From positions 1,461,001-1,525,000 of the forward strand of contig CP126123.1 in assembly GCA_030123605.1 (NCBI GenBank): a DNA stretch of 64,000 nt, written 5' to 3'. Made by a program: the position numbers and the translations under genes. Origin of the DNA: Nitrospira sp. GTDB taxonomy: Bacteria; Nitrospirota; Nitrospiria; Nitrospirales; Nitrospiraceae. The stretch's first letter is position 1. Every line of letters starts with the position of its first letter. Below, in pieces: positions 8,336 to 16,661 of this stretch. The notes below the pieces were generated by a model, which searched no databases, was not told where the DNA came from, and saw nothing but the letters and a program-made list of their open reading frames with translations.

Positions 8336-9001
8336 ATGTCTCACCCCCCGACCACGCTGCAGGACCTCGCCGACTCATTGCACAATTGCCAACGGTGCCC
8401 GCTCGCCAAGCTGGGACGTACCCAGGTGGTCTTCGGCGTCGGGAATCCCCAGGCATCCGTCATGTTCGTGGGAGAAGCGCCGGGATTTTACGAGGACCAG
8501 AAGGGGGAACCCTTCGTGGGGGCGGCGGGACAATTGCTCAACGACTTGTTGCAATCGGCGGGACTGTCACGCGCGGATGTCTACATCGCGAACGTCATCA
8601 AATGCCGCCCCCCGAACAATCGCGACCCAGAACCCATTGAAGTCGAAACCTGCAAGCCGTTTCTCCTGCAGCAAATCGCGATGATTCGACCGAAACTGGT
8701 CTGTTCGTTGGGCAACTGGGCCACGCAGACTCTCTTGGAGCGCAAGGTGGGGATTACCAGGGTGCGCGGGCAGGCCTTCTACCTGAAGGAGTTTGTGCTC
8801 TTTCCGCTCCTCCATCCCGCCGCGGCGTTACATCAAGGGAGCATGCTGCAGCCCTTGCGCGAAGACTTCCAGAAGCTAAAGGAGTTCCTTGACCGGCATA
8901 GTCAGGAGGCAACACCTGAGGGCCCGTCCGCCTCTGCCACCCGCACGCTGCAGATCGAGCCCCCGCCTCCACCTGCCCAGCAAATGGATCTGTTCAGCTG
9001 A
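8336..9001 (+). CDS. Family 4 (Fe-S) uracil-DNA glycosylase with C-terminal clamp-like motif
   Basis: The 221-aa product matches family 4 uracil-DNA glycosylases, which excise uracil from DNA and carry a 4Fe-4S cluster. Cluster cysteines are visible as CQRC near the N-terminus and in the segment from NVIKCRPP to VETCKP. The active-site motif is GEAPGFYEDQKGEPFVG, and the C-terminal HPAA motif is present. After residue 190 comes a Pro-rich tail ending QQMDLFS, which fits the beta-clamp-binding consensus QL(S/D)LF. ATG 8336 is preferred over a TTG at 8321. No strong ribosome site is visible for either. Confidence 0.9.
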   Translation: MSHPPTTLQDLADSLHNCQRCPLAKLGRTQVVFGVGNPQASVMFVGEAPGFYEDQKGEPFVGAAGQLLNDLLQSAGLSRADVYIANVIKCRPPNNRDPEPIEVETCKPFLLQQIAMIRPKLVCSLGNWATQTLLERKVGITRVRGQAFYLKEFVLFPLLHPAAALHQGSMLQPLREDFQKLKEFLDRHSQEATPEGPSASATRTLQIEPPPPPAQQMDLFS

Positions 9002-9156
9002 CGAGTTGCTGAAAAGGCCGTCAGCGTTTGTATCTCCTCGCTCATCGATCGCCAACCATACATCACAACCAGCCAGTCGCTTGTAAATCACAGGTCTTAC
9101 CGCTATTCTTGTGTGCATCGAACCCAGCCATAGACGTCTCGCAAAGGGAGGTAAGC

Positions 9157-9342
9157 ATGCCTTCGGCGAAAGAACAAATTGCCAAGATCCTTCAAGATCA
9201 GCCGGACGACAGTTCGTATGATGAGATTCTTCGGGAATTGGCTTTCGCGCGCATGATCGAACGGGGGCTTGCAGACTCCGATGCAGGAAGAACGATCAGC
9301 TATGAAGAAATGGGCCGCCGCATCAAGGCATGGCGGACCTAA
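9157..9342 (+). CDS. Antitoxin of a ParE-type toxin-antitoxin pair
   Basis: The 61-aa product resembles short antitoxins found before ParE/RelE toxins (QPDDSSYDEILRELAFARMI, GLADSDAGRTISYEEMGRRI). These bind the toxin through a C-terminal segment and usually repress their own promoter. The start at 9157 has a good ribosome site (AAAGGGAGGT, 9144-9153). The toxin start overlaps its last 13 bases, which is typical of such pairs. Confidence 0.8.
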   Translation: MPSAKEQIAKILQDQPDDSSYDEILRELAFARMIERGLADSDAGRTISYEEMGRRIKAWRT

Positions 9343-9626
9343 CCTGGACAGCCGAAGCAGAGCGATGGTTGCGTGACATCCACAACTATATCGCTCAAGA
9401 TAACCCCGCTGCTGCAACCCGCACCGTCGAAGCACTCTACCAGAAAACAGAAATCCTCAGAGAGTTCCCCGAATCAGGGTACCGCTACTGGCAACGACCA
9501 GACCGGCATATCCGCATTCTTCTTCATGGGCACTATCGAATCGCATATGTGATCAAAAGCACAGGAGCGATCGATATCCTCGGGGTCTTTCACGGCGCAT
9601 TGAGCTTCGAACGTTACTTACTGTAG
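9330..9626 (+). CDS. ParE/RelE-family toxin
   Basis: The 98-aa product has the ParE/RelE plasmid-stabilisation fold: WTAEAERWLRDIHNYIAQDNPAAATRT, then EFPESGYRYW, HIRILLHGHYRIAYVI and DILGVFHGA. ParE toxins poison gyrase and RelE toxins cleave ribosomal mRNA; sequence alone does not decide which. It overlaps the antitoxin gene and is intact in length. The pair lies just before a region with IS3 debris, consistent with horizontal acquisition. Confidence 0.85.
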   Translation: MADLTWTAEAERWLRDIHNYIAQDNPAAATRTVEALYQKTEILREFPESGYRYWQRPDRHIRILLHGHYRIAYVIKSTGAIDILGVFHGALSFERYLL

Positions 9627-10036
9627 AGCCCGCTTCCCATACTGACCACGAACTGCCGACAGCAATCAAGCACGTTCCCTTCATCTCACACGAATCGTTC
9701 GGATCTCAAGGCTCATCGTCCGCAATCAAATGTCGCAGAAAAAGTGAGTCGGCTGGCGAAGGGGGGCAGCTCCGGCCTCGCCATGATGCGATAATGTAAG
9801 ACAGCAACCGAGTATGTCGCTGTTGGCCGTACGCCTTACAGGACTAAAAGAACGGCGCCACGGCACCTGGTTCGACAACTGATAGGCATCTGGCGCCATG
9901 GCAAAGCCTCCGTGCCCATCCCTTCCAGCCCATCAACCAAGCCTTGCGAAATAGAGAACTGGGCCATGTCTGCCTCACAGTTGACATGGAGGCCTGACCT
10001 TCCCCCGATTTCACAGACACCTCCAGAAGGAGGAGC
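9627..10036. other. Intergenic stretch next to an IS3 remnant
   Basis: No convincing gene on either strand. Short open frames on the minus strand (about 9836-10135) match nothing I know. The last 100 bases before 10037 look like the untranslated lead of an IS3-type element, ending in a strong ribosome site (AGAAGGAGGAGC). Confidence 0.5.
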
Positions 10037-10168
10037 ATGATGCAATCGGAGGACAGCATGAGCACGAAGACACGACGGTCGTATACGGAGGCGTTTAAAG
10101 AAGAAGCGGTGCGCTTGGTCCGAGAGTCCGGCCACCCGGTCGCGCGGGATGTAGGGCGCTGGCGAAAG
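10037..10168 (+). pseudogene. IS3-family transposase OrfA remnant (N-terminus only)
   Basis: The residues MSTKTRRSYTEAFKEEAVRL and VRESGHPVARD are the start of an IS3-family OrfA helix-turn-helix protein. After about 40 residues the similarity stops: the usual continuation (QVARDLGI...) is missing and a different reading follows. No OrfB or terminal repeats remain. An excellent ribosome site precedes the ATG. The sequence 10169-10373 downstream holds nothing recognisable. Confidence 0.75.
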
Positions 10169-10373
10169 CGGCAGCAGCTTGGCAGTGGATCAACAGTGGC
10201 TATAGAGTGGCAGGTTTGCTGGATTGAGATAAGCGTGGTTTGGCGATGCAGCCTAGATTGTCCCAATGTGCGTGCGTCGAACGAGCACCGCCCTTCAATT
10301 ACTATCCCAATAAACCTCGGGTGCCGCGCTCCGCGAGCACAGGGACAACTAGGCTGCACGTACCCGCTGCGAC

Positions 10374-10829
10374 TTAGGCTTTGGTTTTGATCTCTTCTGA
10401 CGAGTCCGACAAGGCGGCTTCACCCCCTTCTTCTTCGGCAGGCTTCTCTGCTTCAGGTTCTCCGAACCAGGCCACCAACATCTCTTCCCACCAGGCCTCG
10501 TCGATCTCAGGACCGGGATCGACCCCGAGAAACGCCACATCGTCGGCCGAAATGCCTTCTCCGACCAGGTGCGGCTGGAACTTCGCACGATCGATCACTT
10601 CTTTCGTGGCATAGCCGCCCAGGATCCAGGAATCCGGATCCGCCCGTCTGGACTTGTAGGCCTTGAGTCCCAATTTCAGGTACATGAAGATCTGCTGTTG
10701 GCACTCATCCCCCACCCCGCTCTGCGGAAGACTGAGCGTCTTCTCGATTTTTTTTCTCCAATGCCGGTCGTCGTACCGCGACGTGATCAGTTGGAGCATC
10801 GATTTTCCGAATGTCGCATCAAGTGCCAT
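10374..10829 (-). CDS. Hypothetical protein, 151 aa, acidic C-terminus
   Basis: Not recognised. The N-terminal two thirds look folded (MALDATFGKSMLQLITSRYD; QQQIFMYLKLGLKAYKSRR; SWILGGYATKEVIDRAKF). The last 35 residues are a Glu-rich tail. No signal peptide or membrane segment. It is last in a minus-strand run tldD-tldE-PEBP-PEBP-this gene, 32 bases after the preceding stop, so it is probably co-transcribed. Confidence 0.6.
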   Translation of the reverse strand: MALDATFGKSMLQLITSRYDDRHWRKKIEKTLSLPQSGVGDECQQQIFMYLKLGLKAYKSRRADPDSWILGGYATKEVIDRAKFQPHLVGEGISADDVAFLGVDPGPEIDEAWWEEMLVAWFGEPEAEKPAEEEGGEAALSDSSEEIKTKA

Positions 10830-10861
10830 GGTGTGTTCCTTGTTTGGTGTCTGACATGTTT

Positions 10862-11422
10862 CTACTTACGTCCGTACAGACCTGTGAACGAGGCTTTCCC
10901 GATCGCATTTTGGTTCAAGTAATACCCCACCATCGCGCCGGATGCCTCCGCCTTCAACGGAAGCTGATCGACTTTCAACGCAAAGACCGTAAAGATGTAG
11001 CGATGTGGCTTATGACCTTGCGGGGGACAGGGACCGCCGTAGCCCGGCTGACCGAAATCCGTCAGACTCTGGACCGTGCCTTGTGGTGCCCCGGTGCCAT
11101 CCGATTTCCCAGCACCGGCGGGCAATGATGTCACACTCGGAGGAATATTGAAGATAAGCCAATGCCACCAACCGCTCCCGGTCGGTGCGTCCGGGTCGTA
11201 GACGGTCACGGCAAAACTTTTCGTGTCCTTGGGGGCATGAGACCACCGTAGCTCCGGCGAGACATTGCCACCTGTACAGCCGAATCCGTTGAACACGTGT
11301 TCGTTTCCGATGGTCGCCTTGTGCTTGACCGTGGGACTGCTGAGACGAAAATCCGCCGCAGTGCTTACGCCGGGCAGGACTGCGACCATGAGAAGAATCA
11401 AGCTCCACGTATGTCGCATCAC
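10862..11422 (-). CDS. Exported PEBP (YbhB/YbcL, Raf-kinase-inhibitor-like) protein
   Basis: The 186-aa product has a Sec signal peptide ([20 protein letters not shown]) and a phosphatidylethanolamine-binding-protein domain. Domain landmarks are [44 protein letters not shown] and [20 protein letters not shown]. The ligand-pocket motifs DPDAP and GPCPP-x-G-H-x-H-R are intact. Bacterial members are of unknown function. It is paired with a cytoplasmic paralogue immediately upstream in the transcript. Confidence 0.88.
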   Translation of the reverse strand: MMRHTWSLILLMVAVLPGVSTAADFRLSSPTVKHKATIGNEHVFNGFGCTGGNVSPELRWSHAPKDTKSFAVTVYDPDAPTGSGWWHWLIFNIPPSVTSLPAGAGKSDGTGAPQGTVQSLTDFGQPGYGGPCPPQGHKPHRYIFTVFALKVDQLPLKAEASGAMVGYYLNQNAIGKASFTGLYGRK

Positions 11423-11458
11423 CGGTCCTCTCCTTTTGCTACGCCACCTTCGGGACTG

Positions 11459-11926
11459 TCACTTGGCTGCCTTCCGATACGTCCCCATCAGCTGCGCCTC
11501 GCCGATGACGTGCCCCTTCATGGCCTCTTCCAATTTGGCTTTGGTCGGCTGCTTCAAATCCGTCAGCACGGTGTCCAGCGCATAGAGCTTATGGAAATAC
11601 CGGTGGCGGCCGATAGGCGGGCATGGTCCGCCGTAACCGGTTCGTTTCCAATCGTTCACCCCTTCCTTCATACCGGCAGGCAACGTCTTGATGCCCTCTG
11701 GAAGGCCCCCGTTTGTAGCCGGCAGATTATAGAGAACCCAGTGAACCCAAGTCATGTTCGGTGCGGCCGGGTCCGGAGCATCGGGGTCATCGACAATCAG
11801 TGCAAGGCTCTTGGCGCCGGCCGGAACGTCGGTCCACGCCAACGGCGGCGAAATATCCTTCCCTTCGCAGGTATACAATCTCGGAATGTCTCCCTGGGGC
11901 TTGAACGCAGTGGAAGTGATGCGCAT
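11459..11926 (-). CDS. Cytoplasmic PEBP (YbhB/YbcL-like) protein
   Basis: The 155-aa product is a second phosphatidylethanolamine-binding-protein-family member without a signal peptide ([60 protein letters not shown]). The pocket residues are conserved as in its exported paralogue 36 bases downstream. It follows tldE by 28 bases on the same strand, so it likely shares that transcript. The function of bacterial family members is not established. Confidence 0.88.
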   Translation of the reverse strand: MRITSTAFKPQGDIPRLYTCEGKDISPPLAWTDVPAGAKSLALIVDDPDAPDPAAPNMTWVHWVLYNLPATNGGLPEGIKTLPAGMKEGVNDWKRTGYGGPCPPIGRHRYFHKLYALDTVLTDLKQPTKAKLEEAMKGHVIGEAQLMGTYRKAAK

Positions 11927-11954
11927 AGGAGCCTTCTCGCGAGCCTGGGCGACG

Positions 11955-13313
11955 TTAATTTCCCGCCACTGTCATCTCGGCAATCTTCACGGTCGGGCTG
12001 GCAACCCGTCCGCGAAACACGAGGTCCGTGCCGATCATCTCGATGTTCGCATACATCTGCGCGAGGTTGCCGGCGATGGTGATCTCTTCCACCGGATAGG
12101 CCAACTCCCCGTTTTCGATCCAGAACCCGCTCGCCCCGCGAGAATAGTCGCCGGTCACCATGTTGATCCCGAACCCGATGAGATCCGTCACGTACAGACC
12201 CTGCTTCACCGACGCCAGGATGTCTTCCGGCCTTGCGGTGCCGGGTACCATGTAAAAATTCGTCGGCCCGGCCGACGGGCTTTCGCCGATGCTGCGGGAC
12301 GCATTCCCGGTCGAGGGTAACCCGAGTTTTTTCCCCGAGTAAGTATCCAACAAATAACTCGTCAAGCGGCCTCGTTCGACCACCGCCTGCTTCCTCGTCG
12401 GCAGCCCCTCCCCGTCGAACGGACGCGTGCCCAGTCCGCCGGGCATCCGGCCGTCGTCATAAACGGTCACGAAGTCCGGCGCGATCTGCTTACCCAATTG
12501 CCCGATGAGAAACGACGCCCCTTTGTAAAGCGCATAACCGGACAAAGCGCTGCAAAGATGGCCGAGCAGTCCACCGGCCACCTCGGCTTCAAAGATCACC
12601 GGCGCGCAACAGGTAGGAACCTTGCGAGCCCCGAGTTTCCGCACCGTTCGCCTGGTCGCTTCCCTCCCAATCGCTTCCGGACTCTCCAACTTCGCGAAGG
12701 CCCGATCGACTCCGTACCAATAGTCGCGCTGCATCCCGGCTGCATCCGACGCGATCGGCGAGACGGACAGGGAAAAACTGCTGTTGGCATACTGCCCCAG
12801 AAACCCGTGGCTATTCGCCAAGATGATCCTGCCGGACGATGAGTCGCACGCGGCCCCTTCCGAGTTCGTAATGCGCGGATCGGCAGCAAAGGCGGCACGT
12901 TCGGCGCGGAGAGCGAGATCGATCTGCTGGTCGGTCTGGAGCTTCGTGGGATCGTGAATGTTCAGGTCCGGAAAGTCTGCGGCATAGTGCCCCGGTTCGG
13001 GCAGGCCGGACACAGGGTCTTCGACGACGGCCTGGGCCAGCGCGCAGGTCTCCGCGACGAACCGTTCCAAGGAATCGCGGGAAAAATCCGAGGTCGAGGC
13101 GCTGGCGGACCGTTGCCCGAAAAAGACCCGGAGCCCTAAACGTTTTTCACGTGCTTTGGTCAATCGATCGACCGCGCCCATTCGAACCTGAACGGAGAGG
13201 GTCTCACCGTCCGCCACCATCACATCCGCCGCGGTCGCCCCCTGTTTCGTCGCGCGAGTCAGCAGATCCTGCGCGACGGCCGTATAGTCCTGTTCGCCGA
13301 TCAGACGTGTCAT
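11955..13313 (-). CDS. tldE: TldE/PmbA-type subunit of the TldD-TldE metalloprotease
   Basis: The 452-aa product matches PmbA/TldE, the partner of TldD in a heterodimeric zinc protease that degrades unfolded peptides and matures some peptide antibiotics. The family N-terminal segment (DVMVADGETLSVQVRMG, REKRLGLRVFFGQRSAS) and the C-terminal part (GYALYKGASFLIGQLG, TGDYSRGASGFWIENG) are present. It lacks the HExxxH zinc motif, as TldE does. The tldD stop is two bases upstream, so the two are translated together. Confidence 0.9.
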   Translation of the reverse strand: MTRLIGEQDYTAVAQDLLTRATKQGATAADVMVADGETLSVQVRMGAVDRLTKAREKRLGLRVFFGQRSASASTSDFSRDSLERFVAETCALAQAVVEDPVSGLPEPGHYAADFPDLNIHDPTKLQTDQQIDLALRAERAAFAADPRITNSEGAACDSSSGRIILANSHGFLGQYANSSFSLSVSPIASDAAGMQRDYWYGVDRAFAKLESPEAIGREATRRTVRKLGARKVPTCCAPVIFEAEVAGGLLGHLCSALSGYALYKGASFLIGQLGKQIAPDFVTVYDDGRMPGGLGTRPFDGEGLPTRKQAVVERGRLTSYLLDTYSGKKLGLPSTGNASRSIGESPSAGPTNFYMVPGTARPEDILASVKQGLYVTDLIGFGINMVTGDYSRGASGFWIENGELAYPVEEITIAGNLAQMYANIEMIGTDLVFRGRVASPTVKIAEMTVAGN

Positions 13314-13315
13314 GG

Positions 13316-14752
13316 TTAGGCCTTCGTTCCTCCGACGGTGATTTCATCGATGCGAATGGTCGGCAACCCGACTCCGACCGGCACAGACTGCCCTTCCTTT
13401 CCACAGGTCCCGATCCCTTCATCCAGTTTCAAATCGTGCCCCACCATAGAGACCTGCTTCAGGATTTCAGGGCCGCTGCCGATCAACGTCGCACCCTTGA
13501 CCGGCTTGGTGATCTGTCCGTCTTCGATCAGGTAGGCCTCGCTCGCTGAGAACACGAATTTCCCATTGGTGATATCGACCTGGCCACCGCCGAACGACAC
13601 GGCATACAGTCCCCTCTTGACGGACTTGATGATGTCTTGCGGATCGGACTCCCCCGCCAACATAAACGTATTGGTCATCCGCGGCAACACCACGCTCTGA
13701 TAACTTTCGCGCCTGCCGTTGCCGGTCACCGGGATGCCCATCAAGCGGGCATTCAGTTTATCGGTGATATAGCCCCGCAAGATGCCGCGCTCGATCAAGA
13801 CCGTGCGGCTGGTAGGCGTACCCTCGTCGTCCACGTTCAACGACCCGCGCCGAAAGGGTAGCGTCCCGTCGTCCACGATCGTACAGACCTCCGAGGCCAC
13901 CTGCTTCCCCACAAGACTGGAGAAGGCCGAGGTCTTCTTGCGGTTGAAATCCGCCTCCAGCCCATGACCGATCGCCTCATGCAGAAGGATACCGGGCCAG
14001 CCGCCGCCCAATACGACCGGCATCACGCCGGCCGGCGCATCGACGGCGCTGAGATTCAGGATCGCTCCCCGCGCCGCCTCCCTGGCAAAATGCAAGTAGC
14101 GTTGGTCCTGCTGAAAATATTGCAGCCCGATCCGGCCGCCGCCGCCGAAGGTTCCGACCTGCCGATTGCCGTTTTCTTCGGCGATACAGGTCACCTGCAG
14201 CCGCGACAGAGGCTGGATATCTCCGACCATGAGGCCGTCCGAAGTCGCGACCAGCATAACCTTGTATTCCGTATTGTAGGACGCCATCACGTTCTTGATC
14301 CGGGGGTCGTACTTTCTGGCTTCGGCGTCGATGGCATTGAGCAATGTGACCCGATCGCTGGTGGCCACTTCGATGCCGGTTCTGTCGTGGGGATAGAGGC
14401 TGCGAGCCAAGGCCGGCCGTTGCGTCACGGGAACCGGTTCCGTCCCACGACCGGAATCGGCGATGTACCGCGCCGTATCGGCGGCGATGTTCAAGTCTTT
14501 CGGCGTCAGCTCATCGGAATAGGCAAACCCCGTCTTCTCGCCCGCGGTCGCCCGTACACCGACGCCCTGGCCGATGCTCTTCGTCGCGCGCTTGACGATC
14601 CCCTCTTCCATGGAGACCGACTCAGCCTGGCAGTATTCGAAATACAAGTCGGCATAATCAACCGCCGATACCTTGACTCGTCCGAGGGCCTGCTCAATTG
14701 CTCGATCGGTCATCCCAAAACGTTCCGGCATCCCGGACTCATCCTTCGTCAT
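13316..14752 (-). CDS. tldD: TldD zinc metalloprotease subunit
   Basis: The 478-aa product is TldD, the catalytic subunit of the TldD-TldE protease. The zinc motif HEAIGHGLE is at about residues 257-265, in WPGILLHEAIGHGLEADFNR. The C-terminal domain carries the third zinc ligand region (GTCGKEGQSVPVGVGLPTIR). ATG 14752 has an AGGGAG ribosome site just upstream. It heads a five-gene minus-strand run and is divergent from uppS, with about 200 bases between the two starts. Confidence 0.93.
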   Translation of the reverse strand: MTKDESGMPERFGMTDRAIEQALGRVKVSAVDYADLYFEYCQAESVSMEEGIVKRATKSIGQGVGVRATAGEKTGFAYSDELTPKDLNIAADTARYIADSGRGTEPVPVTQRPALARSLYPHDRTGIEVATSDRVTLLNAIDAEARKYDPRIKNVMASYNTEYKVMLVATSDGLMVGDIQPLSRLQVTCIAEENGNRQVGTFGGGGRIGLQYFQQDQRYLHFAREAARGAILNLSAVDAPAGVMPVVLGGGWPGILLHEAIGHGLEADFNRKKTSAFSSLVGKQVASEVCTIVDDGTLPFRRGSLNVDDEGTPTSRTVLIERGILRGYITDKLNARLMGIPVTGNGRRESYQSVVLPRMTNTFMLAGESDPQDIIKSVKRGLYAVSFGGGQVDITNGKFVFSASEAYLIEDGQITKPVKGATLIGSGPEILKQVSMVGHDLKLDEGIGTCGKEGQSVPVGVGLPTIRIDEITVGGTKA

Positions 14753-14865
14753 GGAGCCACTCCCTTTTTTTCATATGGTGGGTGAGTATAACGCAGTCAT
14801 TTCTGCGGTCGCAATGCAAGCGCGACCGAACCATCTGCAAATACAGCGAAATTAGGAAATACTGT

Positions 14866-14894
14866 TTGACTTTCAACGCCCTCACCGCTAGACT
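14866..14894 (+). promoter_or_regulatory. Sigma-70 promoter of the uppS-cdsA-dxr-rseP-proS operon
   Basis: TTGACT (14866-14871), a 17-base spacer and TAGACT (14889-14894) make a good promoter, with about 48 bases of leader before the uppS start. It lies in the divergent tldD/uppS gap. Confidence 0.6.
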
Positions 14895-14949
14895 CGCCTT
14901 ACTTCCACGGAAATCCACACAGCATAAGACAAGGTGTTCACGCCGCTCC

Positions 14950-15735
14950 ATGAACGATTCTCGGTCCCGCGATATCGAGCCTGCCCCTGACTCCGATCTG
15001 CTCTCAAAACTCGAACCGGACCTGCTACCGAAACATCTGGCGGTGATCATGGACGGCAACGGCCGATGGGCGGAGTTGCGAGGCCTGCCGCGTATTGCCG
15101 GGCACCAGGAGGGTATCAAGTCTGTTCGGGAATTGATCTCACTCTCGCTCGAACTCGGCATCAAGATCCTGACGATCTATGCCTTTTCTCAAGAAAACTG
15201 GAACCGGCCCGCCCAAGAAATCACGGCCCTGATGGGTTTGCTTGAACATTATCTCTCGACGGAACGTTCGAGCCTGGTGGAGCAGGGGGTTCGATTTCAA
15301 ACCATCGGCAGGGTGTCATCCCTCCCTCCCTCGGCGCTCCGGTGGGTCCGCACCACGGAGCAGGAGACCGCGCATCTGAATCGCTTGATCCTCAATGTCG
15401 CCCTCAGCTACGGCGGCCGAGCGGAACTGGTCGATGCGGCCAAAGAACTGGCAAGGGCGGTCCAGGACGGCCGACTGTCGGTGGATCGACTCGATGAGCA
15501 GGCCTTGGAACAGGCGCTGTATACCCATGGTCTCCCGGATCCGGACCTCCTGATCCGCACCAGCGGCGAGACCCGCATCAGTAATTTCCTCTTGTGGCAG
15601 CTGGCTTATACGGAGCTGTATTTCACCCCGACCCTCTGGCCGGACTTTCGCCGCCGCGAAACGTTGGTCGCATTGCTCGAATACCAGCGGCGCGAGCGCC
15701 GTTTCGGCCGCGTATTCAGCAGCGTCTCCTCCTAA
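14950..15735 (+). CDS. uppS: Undecaprenyl diphosphate synthase (cis-prenyltransferase)
   Basis: The 261-aa product makes undecaprenyl diphosphate, the lipid carrier for peptidoglycan and O-antigen. The catalytic motif HLAVIMDGNGRWA (Asp at about residue 37), the YAFSQENWNRP motif and the signature DLLIRTSGETRISNFLLWQ are intact. ATG 14950 fits the family length and has AAGGTG upstream; the frame is open further but the sequence there is not protein-like. It is the first gene of a classical envelope operon. Confidence 0.94.
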   Translation: MNDSRSRDIEPAPDSDLLSKLEPDLLPKHLAVIMDGNGRWAELRGLPRIAGHQEGIKSVRELISLSLELGIKILTIYAFSQENWNRPAQEITALMGLLEHYLSTERSSLVEQGVRFQTIGRVSSLPPSALRWVRTTEQETAHLNRLILNVALSYGGRAELVDAAKELARAVQDGRLSVDRLDEQALEQALYTHGLPDPDLLIRTSGETRISNFLLWQLAYTELYFTPTLWPDFRRRETLVALLEYQRRERRFGRVFSSVSS

Positions 15736-15780
15736 CCTCTCTTCGTGGTGAAACCGGGAGCCTTCCAGTGCGAGAAGCCG

Positions 15781-16629
15781 ATGCAGAACCCCTTGGAAGC
15801 CGCTCGACCACGCTCATCAGCCGAAGCCGTCCGTCGCGTCCTCGCGGCAGTGATCTTCCTTCCGATCTTTTATGTCCTCGTGCACGACCTCGGACCGACC
15901 GCCTTCTTCGGCCTCGTCGTGATCGCCGGCATGTTGGCCGTGGGAGAATTTTATCGGCTTCATCTGGGGCAGGCCCCCTGGCCCTGGTGGAATTGGGTGG
16001 GTGTCGCGGCCACCGGCCTCTTGCTGAGCAGCGCGCAGTGGCCCGCGCTCGTGAACGATCGCGCCGTGCTGTTGGGCACCGCCATCCTCGCACTATGCCT
16101 GCCCTTGCTGTCGGGGAAACCGCTGCGGGACGCGCTCACGGACGGCATGGTCCTGGTGATGGGAGTCCTGTACATCGGATTGACCCTCAGCTGTCTCCTG
16201 CTCACCAGAGGATTGTCCGACGGAGCCCTGTTGATTTTTTTCGTGGTGCTCGTGACCTGGGCCGGTGATACGGGAGCCTACGTGGCCGGAAAGGCTCTGG
16301 GACGGCGAGCGCTCGCACCGGTCATCAGCCCGAAGAAAACATACGAAGGTCTGGCGGGTGGCCTGATCCTCGCGTGCGTGATGGCCTTCGCCGCACGTGC
16401 TTGGTTCTTACCCGCCTTCTCGCCGCTGGACTGCCTGGTGTTGGGCGTGGGACTCACGCTGGCCGGTCTCTTCGGCGACCTGGCGGAATCGGCTGTCAAA
16501 CGTAGTGCGGGTTTCAAAGATTCAGGGGCGCTGATTCCAGGACACGGAGGCATGCTCGATCGTCTGGATAGCCTCTTGTTCACAGGCCCGACCTTTTACT
16601 ACTATGTCGCGATCGTCAATCACGTGTGA
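15781..16629 (+). CDS. cdsA: Phosphatidate cytidylyltransferase CdsA
   Basis: The 282-aa product is an integral membrane enzyme that makes CDP-diacylglycerol from phosphatidate and CTP. There are about seven hydrophobic segments. Conserved motifs are WAGDTGAYVAGKALG, SPKKTYEGLAGG and the C-terminal family signature around KRSAGFKDSGALIPGHGGML-DRLDS. ATG 15781 is chosen; an in-frame GTG at 15745 is possible but has no ribosome site. It lies 45 bases after uppS and 32 before dxr. Confidence 0.92.
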   Translation: MQNPLEAARPRSSAEAVRRVLAAVIFLPIFYVLVHDLGPTAFFGLVVIAGMLAVGEFYRLHLGQAPWPWWNWVGVAATGLLLSSAQWPALVNDRAVLLGTAILALCLPLLSGKPLRDALTDGMVLVMGVLYIGLTLSCLLLTRGLSDGALLIFFVVLVTWAGDTGAYVAGKALGRRALAPVISPKKTYEGLAGGLILACVMAFAARAWFLPAFSPLDCLVLGVGLTLAGLFGDLAESAVKRSAGFKDSGALIPGHGGMLDRLDSLLFTGPTFYYYVAIVNHV

Positions 16630-16661
16630 CGGATAACCGTCTGTCCGCTCTGGAGCATGCC

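Noticed and set aside
9836..10135. Minus-strand frame next to the IS3 remnant
   Set aside because: It overlaps the recognisable OrfA start on the other strand and lacks a start signal.
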